This document shows positions 1 to 5,799 of a stretch of DNA of 7,044 nucleotides, one piece after another; position 1 is the first letter of the stretch, and the number at the start of each line of letters is the position of its first letter. Both the position numbers and the translations under genes were made by a program. The stretch is from UBA9547 sp043769845 (GTDB lineage: Bacteria; Bacteroidota; Bacteroidia; Cytophagales; UBA9547). The stretch is taken from positions 1 to 7,044 of the forward strand of contig JAYVIX010000080.1 of NCBI GenBank assembly GCA_043769845.1. Direction: 5' to 3'. The notes under the pieces are model-generated. The model saw only the letters and a list, made by a program, of their open reading frames with translations, was not told the origin of the DNA and did no database searches.

Positions 1-52
1 CAAACAAAACCAGTAACAGCTTTTTAAGTACTCTATATTGTTGTCGTATCAC
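1..52 (-). CDS. Possible 5' end of a leftward gene, cut by the window edge
   Basis: On the minus strand a GTG at 52-50 opens a frame that stays open to the edge, reading (M)IRQQYRVLKKLLLVLF. The basic residues followed by a leucine-rich stretch resemble the start of a signal peptide or membrane anchor. The frame is closed upstream by TAA at 67-65, and GTG is the only usual start codon in it. A TAGTTTTG element on the minus strand (99-92) matches the Bacteroidota -7 box and would start transcription roughly 35-40 bases before the GTG, but its nearest upstream TTG (119-117) is only 17 bases away instead of 19-21. With only 17 codons visible, the function cannot be judged and chance openness is a real alternative. 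Confidence 0.28.
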   Translation of the reverse strand, partial: MIRQQYRVLKKLLLVLF

Positions 53-117
53 TTTTTGTTGAGCTTAGTAGTGTATGTATATTTTTTCAAGCAAAACTAT
101 CGAACAAAATTATATCC

Positions 118-131
118 AATAGTATACTATT
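118..131. repeat. 14-base perfect palindrome AATAGTATACTATT
   Basis: The two halves are exact reverse complements with no spacer, as in a site for a dimeric DNA-binding protein. It lies upstream of the possible leftward -7 elements (112-105 and 99-92) and about 100 bases upstream of the symporter promoter. An AT-rich palindrome of this size can also arise by chance, so an operator role is inference. Confidence 0.4.
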
Positions 132-144
132 TTTTAGTCCAAAG

Positions 145-185
145 GTTCAAAATGCAAACCGTACAGTACGGCAAGTTCATGCAAA
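145..185. repeat. Inverted repeat CCGTAC-A-GTACGG inside a direct repeat
   Basis: The 13 bases at 159-171 form two perfect 6-base half-sites around a central A, and are GC-richer than their surroundings. They are bracketed by GTTCAAAATGCAAA (145-158) and GTTCATGCAAA (175-185), which are the same word apart from three missing bases. Ordered half-sites within repeats suggest a transcription-factor site for the symporter or a divergent gene. No regulator is encoded in the visible sequence. Confidence 0.4.
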
Positions 186-232
186 AATAGAATTATTAGC
201 CACATTTTTTTTTATGATGTATGATCTGTCTC

Positions 233-240
233 TATTTTTG
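233..240 (+). promoter_or_regulatory. -7 promoter element TATTTTTG for the symporter gene
   Basis: TATTTTTG fits the Bacteroidota -7 consensus TAnnTTTG exactly. A start site a few bases downstream would leave a leader of about 25 bases before the TTG start at 272. No TTG or TTTG stands at the expected -33 distance, where the sequence is a T-run, so the promoter is incomplete by consensus. Confidence 0.45.
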
Positions 241-271
241 TCACTAATAGACTCGTTGAAACTCAACTAAT

Positions 272-1660
272 TTGCTGGTATCTCTCATTATTGCCTATCT
301 TATACTCACTTTAGCTATTGGTATTTATGCATCTAGAAAAGTGACCAAAGCCGAAGATTTTGCCTTGGCTGGAAGACAGTTACCATTTCATTTAAGCCTA
401 TCTTCCTTTTTTGCTACTTGGTTTGGAGCCGAAACTATTCTTGGTGTTTCCTCTCAATTTGCCCAACATGGTTTCATCGGAATTACCGAAGATCCTTTGG
501 GAGCTTCCTTATGTCTTTTCCTCACAGGTCTCTTTTTCGTTAAATATTTTTATAACAAAGGACATTTGTCAATAGGCGATTATTTTAAAGAACGCTATGG
601 CGCTCGATTCGAATTAACCGCTTCTCTCGTTCAGGCTCTCTCCTATTTTACCTACACTTCGGCTCAGTTTGTGGCACTTGGTCTAGTGCTCGAAACGGTT
701 ACCCATTTTTCATTTTCGGCTTGCCTCATCATTAGTAGTTCTATCGTCATTATTTACACGTTTTTGGGTGGGATGTGGGCGATCGCCATTACCGATTTCA
801 TCCAAAGTATAGTGATCGTTGTAGGCCTACTGGCTCTTACTTTTTTCCTTTGGAACAAATGGGAAGATCCCATTTCGATCGAAAGTCTCATTCCGGAACA
901 AGGATTTCATCCTTTCCCTAACAACAATTTCAAAGGCTGGGCTACCTATTTTACTGCTTGGATAGTCATGGGTTTTGGCTCCATTCCTTCACAAGACATT
1001 TTTCAAAGAGTCATGTCGGCCAATTCAGAGAGAGTAGCTCGAACGAGTGCCATTTGGGCTGGAGCTATCTATTTACTAGCCTCCTTTCTACCTATTCTTA
1101 TTGTCATGTTTTGTATTCGAATGTACAGCGGGCAATTCGAGATTGATTCTCAGCAAATCATCCCCATGATGGTACTGAGACACGCGCCAATTGCGATTCA
1201 AGCCTTGTTTTTCGGAGCCTTACTTTCTGCCATTCTCAGTACCGCCAGCGCCTCCATTCTCGCCCAAGCCACCGTTATCAGCGAAAATCTAATTAAGCCA
1301 AGATTCAAAAGTATCTCCGAAAAAAAATTCCTGCTTGTATTAAGAATGACACTATTGGCAGTTTCGCTCATTTCGATTCTAATTTCACTCAAAGTAAATA
1401 GCATTTTTTTCTTGGCAAGTAGTTCGTCTTGTGTCGTACTCGTTTCCTTATTTATCCCGATGACAGGCGGTATCTTATTTCCAAAAGCAAGCGCATTTTC
1501 GGCACAACTAAGTTTGACACTTGGTCTACTCACCTATGGCGTTCTCACTTGGTACGAATTCGAACTATTAGCTGCATTTTTTGGATTTTTCGCCTCAATA
1601 ATAGGATTCTTTCTTCCTGTTATTTATCACACATTCAAAGCCACTCACAATTTCGAATAA
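272..1660 (+). CDS. Sodium:solute symporter (SSS family)
   Basis: A 462-residue inner-membrane protein of the SSS family (PutP/PanF/SGLT fold), which couples uptake of a small solute to the sodium gradient. About 12-13 hydrophobic segments are visible from residues 2-20 to 434-452. Family landmarks are the post-TM1 stretch ASRKVTKAEDFALAGRQLP (20-38), the ATWFGAETILG segment (48-58), PSQDIFQR (239-246) and a SAILSTASAS helix (319-328). By analogy with PutP S340/T341, S323 and T324 in that helix would be Na2-site sodium ligands. The start is a TTG: the frame is closed by TGA at 257-259, there is no ATG or GTG before TM1, and starting here gives a normal N-terminus with TM1 at once. The substrate cannot be told; sugars, amino acids and organic acids are all possible. 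Neighbouring fba follows after 127 bases in the same direction, so co-transcription is possible but not required. Confidence 0.9.
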   Translation: MLVSLIIAYLILTLAIGIYASRKVTKAEDFALAGRQLPFHLSLSSFFATWFGAETILGVSSQFAQHGFIGITEDPLGASLCLFLTGLFFVKYFYNKGHLSIGDYFKERYGARFELTASLVQALSYFTYTSAQFVALGLVLETVTHFSFSACLIISSSIVIIYTFLGGMWAIAITDFIQSIVIVVGLLALTFFLWNKWEDPISIESLIPEQGFHPFPNNNFKGWATYFTAWIVMGFGSIPSQDIFQRVMSANSERVARTSAIWAGAIYLLASFLPILIVMFCIRMYSGQFEIDSQQIIPMMVLRHAPIAIQALFFGALLSAILSTASASILAQATVISENLIKPRFKSISEKKFLLVLRMTLLAVSLISILISLKVNSIFFLASSSSCVVLVSLFIPMTGGILFPKASAFSAQLSLTLGLLTYGVLTWYEFELLAAFFGFFASIIGFFLPVIYHTFKATHNFE

Positions 1661-1683
1661 GTAGGTCTATTTTAAGGCAGCGA

Positions 1684-1715
1684 TTGATTTAAAAATCTAT
1701 TTTTTTGTTATCTTG
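1684..1715 (+). promoter_or_regulatory. Candidate promoter for fructose-bisphosphate aldolase
   Basis: TTG (1684-1686) is followed after 22 bases by TATCTTG (1709-1715), which is one T short of the TAnnTTTG -7 box. If used, the leader would be about 65 bases. Both the spacing and the -7 box deviate slightly, so this is a weak prediction. The rest of the 1661-1787 gap shows no clear terminator for the symporter gene. Confidence 0.33.
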
Positions 1716-1787
1716 CCTTCCACTTTATGGTAAAAGTGAAATTTTGCCTAGATTCTAAACGAATTATCTTCCACAAACCATTTAATT

Positions 1788-2876
1788 ATGAGTACATCAG
1801 TAGCTACAAAGTTTGCACCAGGCGTTCTTTATGGAAAAGAACTTACAGAGTTTTTTCAATACGCAAAAGACAACGCATTTGCTCTTCCATCCATCAATGT
1901 AACGAGCAGCAGCACTGTAAATGCAGTTTTAGAAGCGGCAAAAGAAGTGAACTCGCCCGTAATGATTCAGTTTTCTAATGGTGGTGGTCAGTTTTATGCT
2001 GGAAAAACGGCTCCAAATAGCAAAGAAACTCTTGAAGCTTGTGTTGCAGGTAGTATCAGTGGTGCATTGCATGTACACGAGATGGCTAAATTATATGGCG
2101 TAACAGTGGTACTTCATACCGACCATTGCGCACACAAATTACTTCCTTGGATTGATGGTCTTTTGGATGCAGGTGAAGACTATTTCAAGAAAAACGGTCG
2201 TCCTTTGTTCAGCTCTCACATGTTGGATCTTTCTGAAGAACCAATCGAAGAAAATATCGCTATAAGTGCAAAATACCTTGAGCGTATGAGCAAAATGGGG
2301 ATGTTCATCGAAATCGAACTTGGCGTGACGGGTGGCGAAGAAGATGGTGTAGACAACTCAGATGTAGACAACTCAAAACTTTACACTCAACCTTCAGAAG
2401 TTTCTTATGCTTACGAAGAATTGCTTAAAGTAAGTCCTAACTTCACTATCGCTGCATCTTTTGGAAACGTTCATGGTGTATACAAGCCAGGTAATGTGAA
2501 ATTGGAGCCGAAAATCTTGAAAAATTCTCAGGATTTCGTAAAAGAAAAATTTGGTATTACAACTACGAATCCATTGAACTTCGTATTCCACGGTGGTTCG
2601 GGATCTACTCAAGAAGAAATCCGTGAAGGTATTTCTTACGGTGTGATCAAAATGAACTTGGATACCGATTTGCAATGGGCATATTGGGAAGGCGTTTTGG
2701 AATTCTATAAAAAGAACGAAGGCTTCTTGCAAGGACAATTGGGCAACCCTACTGGGCATGATTCTCCAAACAAAAAATACTATGACCCACGTGTTTGGAT
2801 TCGTGAAGCTGAAAAAACTTTCGTTAAGCGTTTGAAAGTAGCTTTCGAAGATTTGAATGCAATCAACAGAAACTAA
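1788..2876 (+). CDS. fbaA: Class II fructose-bisphosphate aldolase
   Basis: Cytosolic zinc enzyme that reversibly splits fructose 1,6-bisphosphate into dihydroxyacetone phosphate and glyceraldehyde 3-phosphate in glycolysis and gluconeogenesis. The 362 residues match the long class IIA type (E. coli FbaA is about 359). The family signature VVLHTDHCAHKLLPWIDGLL is at 107-126, with catalytic D112 and zinc ligand H113. The second signature EIELGVTGGEEDGV (175-188) supplies the acidic metal ligand region. H229 (GNVHGVYKPGN) and H268 (FHGGSGS, 267-273) are the other expected zinc ligands, and NLDTDLQWA (290-298) is the phosphate/substrate-binding stretch. Arginine is often CGT and glycine GGT, unlike the AGA/CGA-rich neighbours, which fits a highly expressed gene. 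The ATG at 1788 gives the usual short N-terminus before the PGVLYG segment. A strong terminator follows directly. The enzyme is complete with no missing key residue. Confidence 0.97.
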   Translation: MSTSVATKFAPGVLYGKELTEFFQYAKDNAFALPSINVTSSSTVNAVLEAAKEVNSPVMIQFSNGGGQFYAGKTAPNSKETLEACVAGSISGALHVHEMAKLYGVTVVLHTDHCAHKLLPWIDGLLDAGEDYFKKNGRPLFSSHMLDLSEEPIEENIAISAKYLERMSKMGMFIEIELGVTGGEEDGVDNSDVDNSKLYTQPSEVSYAYEELLKVSPNFTIAASFGNVHGVYKPGNVKLEPKILKNSQDFVKEKFGITTTNPLNFVFHGGSGSTQEEIREGISYGVIKMNLDTDLQWAYWEGVLEFYKKNEGFLQGQLGNPTGHDSPNKKYYDPRVWIREAEKTFVKRLKVAFEDLNAINRN

Positions 2877-2892
2877 TTTCTAAAAATTAGAC

Positions 2893-2935
2893 ATAAATAA
2901 AAAGGCTGGACAAATTGTTCAGCCTTTTTATTTAT
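2893..2935 (+). terminator. Intrinsic terminator after the aldolase gene
   Basis: The arms 2893-2908 and 2920-2935 are perfect 16-base reverse complements, with a GGCTG core at the loop end. The stem can be extended inward by G-T, A-T and C-G pairs (2909-2911 with 2917-2919), leaving the loop AAATT. A T5 run and further T-rich sequence follow the GC core. The A-run on the left arm makes it able to work in both directions, although no convergent gene is present. Confidence 0.9.
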
Positions 2936-2960
2936 AAATTATAATTCATAAATTATTCAA

Positions 2961-3473
2961 ATGAACAAGTGCGTTTTCCTAGATCGTGACGGAGTCATCA
3001 ACCGCGACAATCCTGATTACATTTATAAAGTAGACGAATTCGAAATACTCGAAGGCGTGATCGAAGGCTTCAAAAAACTAAAAGAAAATGGTTATCTTTT
3101 AGTAGTCATCACTAACCAATCTGGCATCACAAAAGGAGTTTATTCGACAGAAGAAATGCAGGCCTGCCACGACCATTTTCAACAAGTAAGTGGCCATGCA
3201 ATCGACAAATTCTATCATGCTCCCTATCATCCAAAATTTACCGAATCGCTCACACGCAAGCCCGAATCGCTGATGTTCGAAAAAGCGATCGACAAATTCG
3301 AAATCGACATTACCCAATCGTGGATGCTGGGCGACAAGGAAAGGGACCTCGAACCAGCCGAAAAACTAGGCATTAAAGGCATTCTTCTGAGCGATTATAT
3401 CACCAATCCGAAATGGCCAACCGTCACCAAAATGACAGATGCCGTAAAAATAATCCTTGGCGAAACCCTCTAA
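2961..3473 (+). CDS. gmhB: HAD-IIIA phosphatase, GmhB-like (heptose 1,7-bisphosphate 7-phosphatase family)
   Basis: A 170-residue cytosolic HAD phosphatase. GmhB removes the 7-phosphate of D-glycero-D-manno-heptose 1,7-bisphosphate on the route to ADP- or GDP-heptose for LPS core or surface glycans. HAD motif I is FLDRDGVIN (6-14), with nucleophile D8 and acid/base D10. Motif II is ITNQSGI (50-56), with the TNQ typical of this family. Motif III lysine is K100 in TRKP, and motif IV is MLGDKERDLEPA (122-133), with D125 and D129 for magnesium. The usual Cys/His zinc loop of E. coli GmhB is absent: the aligned positions appear to be A87, Y89, S96 and T98, and the loop is several residues shorter. 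Only C4 and C69 are cysteines. The fold and catalysis should be intact, but the exact substrate is less certain; histidinol-phosphatase-type activity or another sugar phosphate is possible. The gene starts 25 bases after the aldolase terminator with no recognisable promoter, so it may depend on read-through. No other heptose gene is in the window. Confidence 0.8.
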   Translation: MNKCVFLDRDGVINRDNPDYIYKVDEFEILEGVIEGFKKLKENGYLLVVITNQSGITKGVYSTEEMQACHDHFQQVSGHAIDKFYHAPYHPKFTESLTRKPESLMFEKAIDKFEIDITQSWMLGDKERDLEPAEKLGIKGILLSDYITNPKWPTVTKMTDAVKIILGETL

Positions 3474-3565
3474 TATTTCTGCAAAAACTACATACAACCT
3501 TACATTCTATTATTTGTATTTTGCTAAGAAAAATTTTTAAGAAAACAACATAATGCAATTTAAGG

Positions 3566-3596
3566 TTTGACTTAAGCACCCTAATGGCTACATTCG
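3566..3596 (+). promoter_or_regulatory. Promoter of the phospholipase-like / exported-protein operon
   Basis: TTTG (3566-3569), a spacer of 19 bases and TACATTCG (3589-3596) match the Bacteroidota -33/-7 pattern with a single mismatch (C for T in the TTTG part of the -7 box). Transcription would begin around 3600-3604, about 12 bases before the TTG start at 3615. This supports the assigned start. The remaining part of the 3474-3614 gap is AT-rich and shows no terminator hairpin for the phosphatase gene. Confidence 0.6.
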
Positions 3597-3614
3597 TAAT
3601 GAAATAGTTCAATT

Positions 3615-4625
3615 TTGGGTGCACAACTAAAAATAGTAATACTTCTTCTCTGTACAGTGACACAAACTGTGTACGGTTGGGGATTCCTTGCCCACAAAAC
3701 CATCAATAGACAGGCTGTTTATTTGTTGCCGAACAATTCCTTGTTTGCCTTTTTCAAAACAAATATTGATTACTTAAGCGAAAACGCTGTCAATGCCGAC
3801 AAAAGAAGGTACACACAAGAAAATGAAGCATGTCGTCATTATATCGACTTAGATTCTTATTCTAAAATCGACAGCGCAAAACTTCCCAAGTATTTCAGCG
3901 ATGCAAAGACTAAATTTAGCGAAGACACGCTAAAAAGACACGGAATATTACCTTGGCAAATTGCGATTGTTCAGAAAAATCTGACAAAAGCAATGTTTGA
4001 AAAAGATGGAAACGGGATTCTGCAATTGGCGGCAGATTTGGGTCATTATATAGGCGATTCGAATGTACCCTTGCATACTACACACAATTACGATGGCCAA
4101 TATACCAACCAAAAAGGCATTCATGCTCTTTGGGAAACACGCATTCCTGAGTTGCAATTGTCCAATTATGATTTTCTGATCGGTAAAGCAAGCTTTGTAA
4201 AAGATGTACAAGCGATGGCTTGGATTTCAGTCCAAAGTGCAAACAAGGCGGTGGATAGCGTATTTTCGAATGAAAAATACCTCTCAAATAAACTATCCGA
4301 GCAATCAAAATATTCGTTTACAGAAACCAATTATGGAACAATAAAAACGTATTCAGAGATGTTTACTATCCAATACTCTGAACTTTTAGAAGGGCAGGTA
4401 GAACGACAACTTCGAAATTCGATCAAAATGGTGGCCGATTGTTGGTATACCAGTTGGATCGAAGCTGGTCAACCAGATTTGTCTACTTTAGGCAAAAAAT
4501 TCGAAAAAGAAGATTCTCCAGTTGATAAAAATTTAAAAAACGATCGGTTTTTAGAATCCCATCATAATTGCAATCACAAAGAAGAACGATTTATAACAAA
4601 GACACTTTTAACAAAAACAAACTAA
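3615..4625 (+). CDS. Exported zinc-dependent phospholipase C / S1-P1 nuclease-like protein
   Basis: A 336-residue exported protein of the trinuclear-zinc phospholipase C / S1-P1 nuclease fold, predicted to hydrolyse a phosphodiester (lipid head group or nucleic acid) in the periplasm or outside. Residues 1-21 form a signal peptide with a hydrophobic core at 7-15 and cleavage after VYG, exposing W22. In this fold the mature N-terminal tryptophan is itself a zinc ligand. Further likely ligands are H27 (WGFLAHK), D62 (ADKRR), H75 (RHYIDLD), H144 and D148 (GHYIGD), H154 (PLH), H170 and E174 (HALWE). The H-x3-D, +6 H and H-x3-E spacing is like Bacillus cereus PLC. The cysteine at 13 lacks a lipobox, so it is not a lipoprotein. 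The start is TTG: TGA at 3600-3602 closes the frame and no ATG lies before the signal peptide. The last 40 or so residues form a charged tail (EKEDSPVDKNLKN, then HHNCNHKEE) beyond the recognisable domain. Phospholipase or nuclease activity cannot be decided by eye. The next gene starts one base after the stop. Confidence 0.82.
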   Translation: MGAQLKIVILLLCTVTQTVYGWGFLAHKTINRQAVYLLPNNSLFAFFKTNIDYLSENAVNADKRRYTQENEACRHYIDLDSYSKIDSAKLPKYFSDAKTKFSEDTLKRHGILPWQIAIVQKNLTKAMFEKDGNGILQLAADLGHYIGDSNVPLHTTHNYDGQYTNQKGIHALWETRIPELQLSNYDFLIGKASFVKDVQAMAWISVQSANKAVDSVFSNEKYLSNKLSEQSKYSFTETNYGTIKTYSEMFTIQYSELLEGQVERQLRNSIKMVADCWYTSWIEAGQPDLSTLGKKFEKEDSPVDKNLKNDRFLESHHNCNHKEERFITKTLLTKTN

Positions 4626-4626
4626 A

Positions 4627-5166
4627 ATGAAAAAGTTATTACTATTCACCCTACTTTCTTGGCTTACGCTAAGCGCTGGAGCTCAGTCTTATATAGGCTA
4701 TTTGGCCCAGAATATAGAACTGAAAGATTCTCTTGATAAAAAGGTAACCAAAAAAGGTCGCAAAGGCGATGGTGTATTGGTGTACAATTTGGAAGTATAC
4801 AAAGGCGGAAAATACAAAGTACACCATATCAATTCGGGTAAAGATGGATTTATCTACCGAAAAGACGTGTTACTTCAAAAATCAGTTCCATACACGGCAC
4901 AAACGATGGACGAAATCAAACAAGCGATTTTGGAAACAGAAATGAAAGATCCTTTGATCAAAATGTACAATAATACGAAAGATAAATTAAGTATCAAGTT
5001 TGGAAAAGAAGACATTGTGCTGGCTCCGCAAGAACGCATGTCGTTGAAAATGAACAAAGGTCGCTATTATTACAAACTCAAAATGCCTGGTTATGATCCT
5101 TATTATGGCGTTGAAATATTGGAAGATCATCGTCTATACGATATGGAGTTTTTTATTGGAAAATAA
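4627..5166 (+). CDS. Exported protein of unknown function, SH3-like plus C-terminal domain (first paralogue)
   Basis: Not assigned to a named family. The 179-residue protein has a signal peptide (MKK, hydrophobic 4-15, cleavage after SAGA, mature QSYIGYL). Residues 20-85 look like a bacterial SH3-type beta barrel: short strands, KGD at 46-48, and a closing GFIYRKDV (74-81) like the usual G-W/F-V/I end of such domains. A linker leads to a second beta-rich region, from KDPLIKMYNNTKDK (107-120) through a P134 turn to GRYYYKLKMPGYDPYYG (145-161) and LYDMEFFI (170-177). It is very rich in lysine and tyrosine, with no cysteines and no catalytic pattern, so a binding or structural role at the cell surface or in the periplasm is more likely than an enzyme. 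It lies one base after the phospholipase-like gene and should share its mRNA. The next gene encodes a paralogue with the same architecture. Confidence 0.82.
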   Translation: MKKLLLFTLLSWLTLSAGAQSYIGYLAQNIELKDSLDKKVTKKGRKGDGVLVYNLEVYKGGKYKVHHINSGKDGFIYRKDVLLQKSVPYTAQTMDEIKQAILETEMKDPLIKMYNNTKDKLSIKFGKEDIVLAPQERMSLKMNKGRYYYKLKMPGYDPYYGVEILEDHRLYDMEFFIGK

Positions 5167-5170
5167 TTTT

Positions 5171-5195
5171 AAAAGCCTCAGACATTGAGGCTTTT
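5171..5195 (+). terminator. Intrinsic terminator between the two paralogues
   Basis: AAAAGCCTCA (5171-5180) pairs perfectly with TGAGGCTTTT (5186-5195) around the 5-base loop GACAT, and a run of six T (5192-5197) follows the GC core. It starts four bases after the stop of the first paralogue, so it should end or reduce transcription of the phospholipase-like operon before the second paralogue. Confidence 0.87.
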
Positions 5196-5198
5196 TTA

Positions 5199-5230
5199 TT
5201 GGTATTTTGGTCAAAACATGCCCATATTTG
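5199..5230 (+). promoter_or_regulatory. Weak candidate promoter for the second paralogue
   Basis: TTG (5199-5201), a 21-base spacer and CATATTTG (5223-5230) resemble the -33/-7 pattern with one mismatch at the first base of the -7 box. It would start transcription about 12 bases before the ATG at 5248. TATTTTG at 5203-5209 is another imperfect -7 candidate. The location directly behind the terminator makes a separate promoter sensible, but read-through could also serve the gene. Confidence 0.33.
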
Positions 5231-5247
5231 TTTTCAGAAAATCTCAA

Positions 5248-5778
5248 ATGAAGCACTTTTTAATCTCAATAACATTCTTCCTTGCCTTTCTGACGAATGC
5301 CTTTGGCCAATCCTATCTAGGATATATAGGCAAATCGACAGAACTTATAGACACCAATCGAGCTATTATCAAACATCTGCCCAAAGGAGATGCCGTTTTT
5401 CTTACTTCGCTCGAATTGCAAGAAGGTCATTACAATATTGTACACATCAAAAGCAACAAAGAAGGATTTATTCCCCGAAAAGATGTGGTGATAGAGCGAG
5501 TAATTCCGCAAACAGAAGGGAATGTTTTTACCTCTATCAAAACATCGGATGTAAAAGACCCCATTATAAAGGTGTTTAACAATTCGAAATACGGCATGAC
5601 AGTGAAGATCAATAGCGTCCTTTACGAACTACAACCCAAAGAAAAACGGACTATTCACCTTAAAAATGGGAGACTTTATTACCGCGTTTCATGCCAATAT
5701 ATTGAGCCTTACTATGGTACAGAACTCATCGAGAATTTCCACCTCTACGAGTGGGAATTTTATATTGCTGATCTCTAA
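5248..5778 (+). CDS. Exported protein of unknown function, SH3-like plus C-terminal domain (second paralogue)
   Basis: A 176-residue protein with the same layout as its upstream neighbour and no recognised family name. The ATG at 5248 is chosen because MKHFLISITFFLAFLTNAFG is a standard signal peptide, cleaved to give QSYLGY at the same point as the paralogue's QSYIGY. The frame is open further upstream to a TTG at 5185, but that lies inside the terminator hairpin and would bury the signal peptide. Shared landmarks are KGD (46-48), GFIPRKDV (73-80), KDPIIKVFNNSK (103-114), GRLYYR (141-146), PYYG (154-157) and HLYEWEFYI (165-173). Conservation is strongest in the second half, while the linker (about 81-102) differs. 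A local duplication followed by marked divergence explains the pair. The role is unknown; binding to a wall, surface or glycan component is a guess from the SH3-like half. The end of the gene carries the promoter of dnaX. Confidence 0.82.
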   Translation: MKHFLISITFFLAFLTNAFGQSYLGYIGKSTELIDTNRAIIKHLPKGDAVFLTSLELQEGHYNIVHIKSNKEGFIPRKDVVIERVIPQTEGNVFTSIKTSDVKDPIIKVFNNSKYGMTVKINSVLYELQPKEKRTIHLKNGRLYYRVSCQYIEPYYGTELIENFHLYEWEFYIADL

Positions 5779-5795
5779 GACAACAGTTACATTTG
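5765..5795 (+). promoter_or_regulatory. dnaX promoter, overlapping the end of the upstream gene
   Basis: TTG (5765-5767), a spacer of exactly 20 bases and TACATTTG (5788-5795) give a full match to the Bacteroidota -33/-7 consensus. The -33 element is inside the last codons of the upstream gene (stop at 5776-5778). The -7 element ends four bases before the dnaX ATG at 5800, so the transcript would begin at or within a few bases of the start codon. Confidence 0.68.
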
Positions 5796-5799
5796 CTTA

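Larger units (their letters stand above)
53..271. other. Intergenic region with palindromes and a direct repeat
   Basis: No convincing gene lies here. The stretch contains a 14-base perfect palindrome (118-131), a 6-1-6 inverted repeat (159-171) flanked by a direct repeat of the type GTTCA..ATGCAAA (145-158 and 175-185), a run of nine T (205-213) and a promoter-like element close to the symporter start. Taken together it looks like a regulatory region, possibly shared by divergent genes. No known operator is recognised. Confidence 0.5.

Noticed and set aside
127..180. Minus-strand mini-ORF of 17 codons starting at ATG 180-178 (MNLPYCTVCILNLWTKK)
   Set aside because: Too short to judge, no promoter at a suitable distance, and it overlaps the repeat structure that explains its base pattern.
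779..786. GCGATCGC octamer, identical to the cyanobacterial HIP1 palindrome
   Set aside because: A single copy inside the symporter gene; the window shows no enrichment and the rest of the sequence points to Bacteroidota.
1320..1327. A8 run in the symporter gene as a slippage site
   Set aside because: Shorter than the dnaX runs, in the middle of a membrane domain, with no known reason for a truncated product.
1198..1533. Open reading frame of 111 codons on the minus strand
   Set aside because: It lies wholly within the symporter gene, which has clear family motifs; a shadow frame with no recognisable protein.
1686..1704. AT-only hairpin before the T7 run as terminator of the symporter gene
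   Set aside because: The possible stems contain almost no GC and have two-base loops; not a credible intrinsic terminator.
2394..2759. Open reading frame of 121 codons on the minus strand
   Set aside because: Shadow of the aldolase gene, which has all its catalytic motifs.
3599..3607. ATG AAA TAG just before the phospholipase-like gene as its real start
   Set aside because: Out of frame with the gene and stopped after two codons; the TTG at 3615 gives a complete signal peptide.
5185..5247. Longer N-terminus for the second paralogue from TTG at 5185
   Set aside because: The TTG is in the terminator hairpin, and the extension would place 21 residues before a normal signal peptide that aligns with the upstream paralogue.
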